64,000 nucleotides of DNA, taken from assembly GCA_013433145.1 (NCBI GenBank), contig CM024168.1, positions 12,346,184 to 12,410,183 on the forward strand, given 5' to 3'. Source of the stretch: Ascaris suum. Its lineage: Eukaryota; Nematoda; Chromadorea; Rhabditida; Ascarididae. Under the pieces are notes generated by a model. That model made no database searches, was not told where the DNA came from, and worked only from the letters and a program-made list of their open reading frames with translations. The position numbers and the translations under genes are program-made. Position 1 is the stretch's first letter. Every line of letters begins with the position of its first letter. Of the stretch, positions 58,361-64,000 are shown piece by piece.

Positions 58361-61300
58361 GTTTGTTTCACAATGATATCAATCTCTTCTTACCAGAAAA
58401 TAATTCGTCTTATCATCGAATTGGGCAGTTAATATTTCAAGTCGTTGGGAAGTACTGGGCAATGTTCAACGTCATCGAGTGATTGTTATCTGCTTCGGTG
58501 AATCGCAACTAAATTGCATAGGTCTGCGCCATAGTTTGTACACTGTTAGACTCATGCCGCATGTTAATTCGTTAATATCAGCGGTAGCAAAAAGCAGTTT
58601 TGGCAATGATAGGGTTGACAACCTAAGAGTGGCAAATCTTCGGACTGCTTCACAGAGCCCGGTAAATGAAGTGGATTCAAATAATCGTGTCAAAAGACTA
58701 CTGCAGTTTATAAGCCGTAAAAATTTTTCGACCGGTACTGCTTCCAATAGGATTATCGTTTCCTTACATTCTCATCTGAGAGGATTCTGCTGACCTGAAG
58801 TCCACTGTAATAGGTGCTGGTAAAGAATGTAATGAAGCAAGCATGGTGTTGTTTGCTTCACTGAGAAGGAATTTTGACTGTGTTGTGCTTAACAGTTAGG
58901 GAAACTACTAATATTCATATTTTTGGTGAAAAGTTCTTACCCCTGTTTGGCAGATAATGCGCCAGTTCGGAAGTTTTATTGCTGAGCGAAAAGATTTTAA
59001 AGAAGTAGATTGCGTCAGAAATGTCTTCAAGTTAGCGTTTGGTAAGTTGTCCGGGAATGCCACGTCCGACCTCTTGACGATTTTTCTCCGACTGTATGAG
59101 CGGCATGCGCAAGTTACCGAATCTCAAAGAACGGTGTAGCTTTAGAAAGATTTAAAGGAAACGTATACACCGAAGTATTATTATGTTCTTAACGTTTTTT
59201 GAAACAGTTGGCAAATTTGCCCGGAAGTCCAATCCAAAATAGTTCTGAGTTTCGTCATTAATCAGAGTTTTGTAATTAACATTTTTCCGACAAAGGAAAT
59301 TTCATTTCTAAGAAGCTGTGACCACGACCGCGGAAATATTGGTGAGGATAATTAAAACAACTGCGGATCCGCTGGTAGAGATAACAGAAATATCAGGGAC
59401 GATTCGCGTTATTTCATTGGTTCTCTTGTATTCTTTCACAGTTCTACGCGTTGCTGCATATATTGCAAAGAATATTTGCCGCAGTTAATGCAACGTAGGA
59501 GGCATTCGACCTCACAGTTGCGAAGCGCTTGAGTAGGAGTGACATAGATAAACTTACTGCGACAAATACTAAAGACAATGGAAATTTGCGTAGTTGACAG
59601 GCTGTGCGCTTGCTGCCGTAAGGAATATGGAGGGTGCATGAGATTGGCTATAATCGATGAAATAGTGAATTGGATATTTGCCGTTGAGCTGTACACTTTC
59701 TGGGAGATTAAGATGGGGGTACATTTCTGTGATGCACACTGTCTAGTGTTCGGCTAACCTTCTTATGTTGCTCTTCTCTATTGCATTCATCTCTGAAAAT
59801 AACGTTAAAAAATGTTTCTTTGCATGCATTTCTGATCGAAACAGCTTATTATGAGTTTCTGTTAGGAGGCTCTTCACTGCATTGTTTATGTGCTATGCGC
59901 TTTTGCGTATTAGTTTACTTATCTTTGAATGCGCGTTTGGCAATACATCTCGAAACAAGGATTTTTTTAAACCGCAGTAGAGGTGTGCTCTTAGAATTTC
60001 ACTGGATCTCAGTACATTTGAATGCTCAGAAGATCGGAGGTGGCATCAAAAACTCCCTCCCTGATTAATGTAATACATCGAAGAACATTTTTTGGGTACG
60101 ATGAGGTGTGTTGATCAAATAGGGGGCTGTGATGAGTTTACCGTTGTTAAAAAAAGCATTCTGCGTAGCTGGTTCACTTCCGCTGACCAATCAGTTCCAC
60201 CTATCGATGGTCTAAAATATCATTCTTTGATATTTTGTGTGTCATACAGTCAGACCTCAAGAGTAGACCTGGCCGAATATTACAGGACTTTGTTCGAAAG
60301 TTTTTCGTCCGTTGTCAGTTTATGTGCTGTGATAATGTAGCATCTGCATGAAGGGCAGAATTATATGCGATGTTATACTTTGTGGTGGTGGGGTGGCAGA
60401 GGTCAAGAACTACCAACTTGAGACTCTGACAAGTTCATTTATTGCATATTTGAATACATAGGACACTGTGGAAGGCGATGTTCAAGCAAAAAACTCATTG
60501 ATATACAGGCATTAAAATTGGAATTGACAAGAAATGGGCTTTACTTTGATACACAGAAGTAACGTCATTTTAACGCAATAAGCTTTTGAGGACGCCTTAT
60601 AGATCCCCATTCGGTTTGCTGCAGTCTCTACATTTAACCATAATGGTAATGATGATTTTAAAGGTTTTCCCACCGATAAAGAGCGATTAGATTTCAAGCA
60701 TCAGTGAGTCTTCTCGTGACGCTTAAAAGGCGAAGAGCGGAAGGCTGAATTGTTTTCATGTCCATAACATTTAAGCAACTGATGGGTAATATCATATGCG
60801 ATGGAATTGTGCTGCGTTTACGGATCATTACAGGAGCATTACAGGTGCGAACTGTTAGCGTTTCAACCAAACGCACCTTATTGCACTATGCGCTTGTATT
60901 GTGACTAGAAGGTTGATGCTTGTTAGAAGGCAAACTCAGCCAACAAGCGTTTGTATGTTGTTTGCGCAAAAATCTCATCGAAAGACGCAATAATTAATAT
61001 GCAAATAGTTGAATGGTTGAAAGAAAACAAAATTTCCGCACATTGTGCTTAATTAGAGAATCGTCAAAACGAATCGTCGATAAAAGATCTCATTTTCATC
61101 GACGAAAATAAAGCCCTTCTCATAAAACCTGGACGGCCCTTGTTGAGCTCAACTTCCTAAACATTTATCCACGCCACTAAGAAATCATAAAGCGCTTATA
61201 ATCAACGGCATGAAAACGGAAAGATCACCGCATCTTAGCTGCATCTTCCAGAGCGTTTGCCTTCGCTTTCAGTGAACCTTAGGCGAGCTCCAATTTGAGA

Positions 61301-61453
61301 TAAAAATAGAAAGGTATTGAGAACGCTTGCTACAGAATACATTGGCGGTGAATTTTGGCCACAGAAATGTTCGATCAAGGCGTTATAAATGTAATGTAAG
61401 CGGCATGCGCTCGTCTGCTACAATTTAACGTCTATATTGAAGTGGCTCGTATC

Positions 61454-61732
61454 CTAAATGATCAACCCTTCATAATCGTTCAGCTGCGAGTTGAAGCGTT
61501 TCCCTCGCCTTTCAAGTTCGCGAAGTATGTCGAGCTGCTTGAGAAGACCTCGTCCAAATCCTTTCTGGGATGATTGACTGCCTCTGTTGATACCCGAATT
61601 CACACTTCCCCACATATGCTGCAACATCACGACTGCCGGATCGACTGTGTCCGCGCGGCTTGTATTACCGATAGTACATTCTTGTAGTAAGAAAACAGCA
61701 AAAATGAGCTCTAATCTCATAGTAGACAGCAT
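61454..61732 (-). CDS. Small secreted peptide precursor candidate
   Basis: A single-exon frame of 92 residues. The start MLSTMRLELIFAVFLLQE is a good signal peptide, with likely cleavage near NTSRA/D. The rest is polar, has one Cys (in the signal region) and contains FGRG, RRGKR and KRFNSQLNDYEG. RRGKR could be a prohormone cleavage site with a Gly that would give an amidated C-terminus, so a neuropeptide-like precursor is possible. I recognise no family. The ATG lies 25 nt after a TATATTTCAG acceptor (exon border 61757), consistent with trans-splicing or a 5' UTR intron. Codon use looks coding. It lies antisense inside the last laminin intron, in an otherwise gene-poor stretch. Confidence 0.5.
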   Translation of the reverse strand: MLSTMRLELIFAVFLLQECTIGNTSRADTVDPAVVMLQHMWGSVNSGINRGSQSSQKGFGRGLLKQLDILRELERRGKRFNSQLNDYEGLII

Positions 61733-61747
61733 GGCGACCAGATTCCA

Positions 61748-61767
61748 AGTGCAGACCCTGAAATATA
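61748..61767 (-). promoter_or_regulatory. Splice acceptor before peptide gene ATG
   Basis: On the minus strand TTGTATATTTCAG ends at 61758 and the first transcript base would be 61757. The 25-nt leader and the strong acceptor parallel the arrangement at the laminin start. No matching upstream donor was sought successfully, so trans-splicing is only an inference. Confidence 0.45.
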
Positions 61768-62670
61768 CAAATGATAACAGAATATGCGCGAGCTTCCAAA
61801 GCTTCGAACGCATTGGAAAATAAAGTGGGATGCGCGGTCTTTCAGCAGTACGGGAATCTTTTGCGAGAATGCGTATTTCAAAGGCAAATTCTTTAAATTT
61901 TCACAGGCAGCTTATGTAATTAGAAATCGTTCTATACAAATCTTTGATTCTAACAACGCAGTGTTTTGTTTTCTTTGAAATGTTGTTATTAAATAGTCTA
62001 GACGGTTCCATCGGAATTAATCGCCAAGTTCTCTCGAAAAGAGAGCGCGACATAACGTCGGTCGTAAAACAAGATGGATGCAATCCTACCCGTCTTGTTC
62101 CCTCCCTCCATCGCCCACGATTCCCCACTTTCCCAGCCAGGCTTTTAGAAGGTGCGTAATCCCCGTCGTTTGGAAGTTCTGTTAATAGCCTTAAAGATGG
62201 GATTGAGAAGGAATGAGGAAAAGATGCATTTCCTATCGGGTCAAGTGCAATCTCAATAATACCATCCATAATTTAATTTTTCCATCGCAGTTTGGAACGA
62301 ACAATAAAAGTTATATGGTAAAAAACTGAGAACTTATATATCCGAAAATTCAGACTCATCAAAATTTGATGGCAATTGAGTGAAAGCTGTGAAATTACAT
62401 TTGCGTAGTTAGCAAATTCAAAGGTTCAGGAAGACAGAAGATGCTTAAGACAGCGTTGCTTCACTTGGTTTTCACTTCGGTCTGTCCCGAACTCGTAGCG
62501 TAGAGGACATGTCATGCCCATGTTGGTTTATGAGCCCATTTGTCTGTACTTATTTTACAAGGCTAGTAGATGACGACTTGGTGCATATAAAGTGAGGTAC
62601 TTCGTCCTATGAGCAAAGTCGTTGTGGAAAGAGAGATGGATTGGAATCTAATGTGAGCAAATGTGACTGG

Positions 62671-62969
<299 letters not shown>

Positions 62970-63321
62970 TTTTTTTGTAGAGTGCCTGTTTGTTAAGCAG
63001 TTGTTCAAAAAGTTGCACAAGTTTGTTAAATTGTCAGTAGTTGTTCGAATCTATCACGCTGCTCTCTATCAATGTTTATATTTCCCATGCTCTCTTGTTG
63101 TCCCTTCGTTAACTCCCTACTTGTCACTTCATATATTCTGATGTGAAAAAATTTCACAAAGTCGGTCGCCATTGTTTGTTTCATTATAATTCTGTAACTC
63201 TAAGAAACATGCATTAGTGGTCACGAGAAAATTATTTCGATTGCATTTGTCAAATTACAAATTGCTCTAGTGGTTATAATGCTCCGTTCCTTCATCTTAT
63301 TCCTTTGAGCTCTCATATCTC

Positions 63322-63374
63322 ATATTATTGTTATTCTTATTGGTATTCGGTACCAATAAGAATAGCAATAATAT
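63322..63374. repeat. Near-perfect hairpin, 24-bp arms
   Basis: Arms 63322-63345 and 63351-63374 are reverse complements except for one position, with a 5-nt loop TTCGG. Core arm sequence is TTATTCTTATTGGTA. Weaker pairing continues outward for about nine bases. It could be a MITE-like palindrome, a structured RNA stem or a microRNA-like foldback; no flanking direct repeat is obvious. Confidence 0.85.
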
Positions 63375-64000
63375 CACATATCAATAAGCAATGAAGTGAC
63401 CAAAGTGCAAATATGGTATGTAACATTGCTTCTGCACTTTCATGTTAAGCAAAGATCGTACTTTTTCCTTTTCCATCTCAAGTTGTCGTTTTTTTGGATT
63501 TAAAAAGTGCAGCTTTACGGATAATATGACGAAGATTACTAGTAAGATAACAGTAAGGAAAGAACAACTATGGCTATTAGAATATTTATCAAACATTACG
63601 AGTTATTATTGAAACTAAATAGAGTTTTTTCACATGTGCTTGCTGCTGTATACCGAAAAGGTTGAAATATTCAGTGGCACCAAGAGTGAAATGAACGTCT
63701 TATTTGTATCTCGTTGATCAAGCTAAGTGGACAGTGTCAAAAATAGTGTTCTTTACGTCTTCTTTCGCACTTTACTGCAACGAAGTATCTGTTCGGTCCA
63801 GAAATGGTCACAGATACATTTAATATTGCGGAAGGAAGTATATAAAATTCAATTGCTGTTCTAAATTCGAACGACGGAAATGATAGTGACCGTCACTAGG
63901 ATGCATATCCGGCAAAGGGATATCGAACGAGCATTCCTGGAACATAAGACTGATTTCTGCTGAATATAACGAGCAAGGGTAGCACGCTAGAGTGCTGCTC

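Overview
This looks like a window of animal nuclear DNA, most probably from a nematode. Genes are split by many introns of about 0.04 to 3 kb. The 3' splice sites are mostly of the TTTTCAG or TTGCAG type. The longest recognisable gene encodes a laminin alpha chain whose reading resembles nematode EPI-1 more than vertebrate chains, as far as I can judge from memory. The bulk is AT-rich and non-coding. There are no bacterial operons, CRISPR arrays or rRNA genes, and most open frames are chance.

Layout. (1) 1 to about 6.05 kb, minus strand: part of a TRAPPC10 (TRAPP II subunit) gene. Four N-terminal exons are read with matching phases; its 5' exon is not found and its 3' part probably leaves the window on the left. 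(2) 6.1-13.7 kb: no gene I can support. (3) 13.84-20.08 kb, plus strand: a complete six-exon translin gene with a 65-bp imperfect inverted repeat just upstream. (4) 22.26-26.85 kb, plus strand: a probable multi-exon gene of unknown function with an E2F-like site upstream. A decayed RTE-type retrotransposon and a long (TA)n tract lie in its largest intron. (5) 26.9-36.7 kb: mainly unexplained sequence, including one uninterrupted 210-codon frame. (6) 36.7-39.2 kb, minus strand: a weak four-exon gene model. (7) 42.18-58.36 kb, plus strand: the first 14 coding exons of a laminin alpha gene. They give the signal peptide, the laminin N-terminal domain, four LE modules and a laminin IV domain, and the gene continues past the right edge. 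(8) 61.45-61.73 kb, minus strand: a small secreted-peptide-like gene inside the last, open laminin intron. (9) A second (TA)n tract and a near-perfect 24-bp-arm hairpin close the window.

The recognised genes do not form a pathway. Translin binds RNA and DNA and works with TRAX. TRAPPC10 is a subunit of a vesicle-tethering and GTPase-activating complex at the Golgi. Laminin alpha is a basement-membrane component. The unusual content is structural: a three-copy dispersed repeat, the two (TA)n tracts with the same junction, the inverted repeats and the nested gene. Exon borders come from reading-frame continuity, splice signals and recalled family sequences; no search or alignment program was run.
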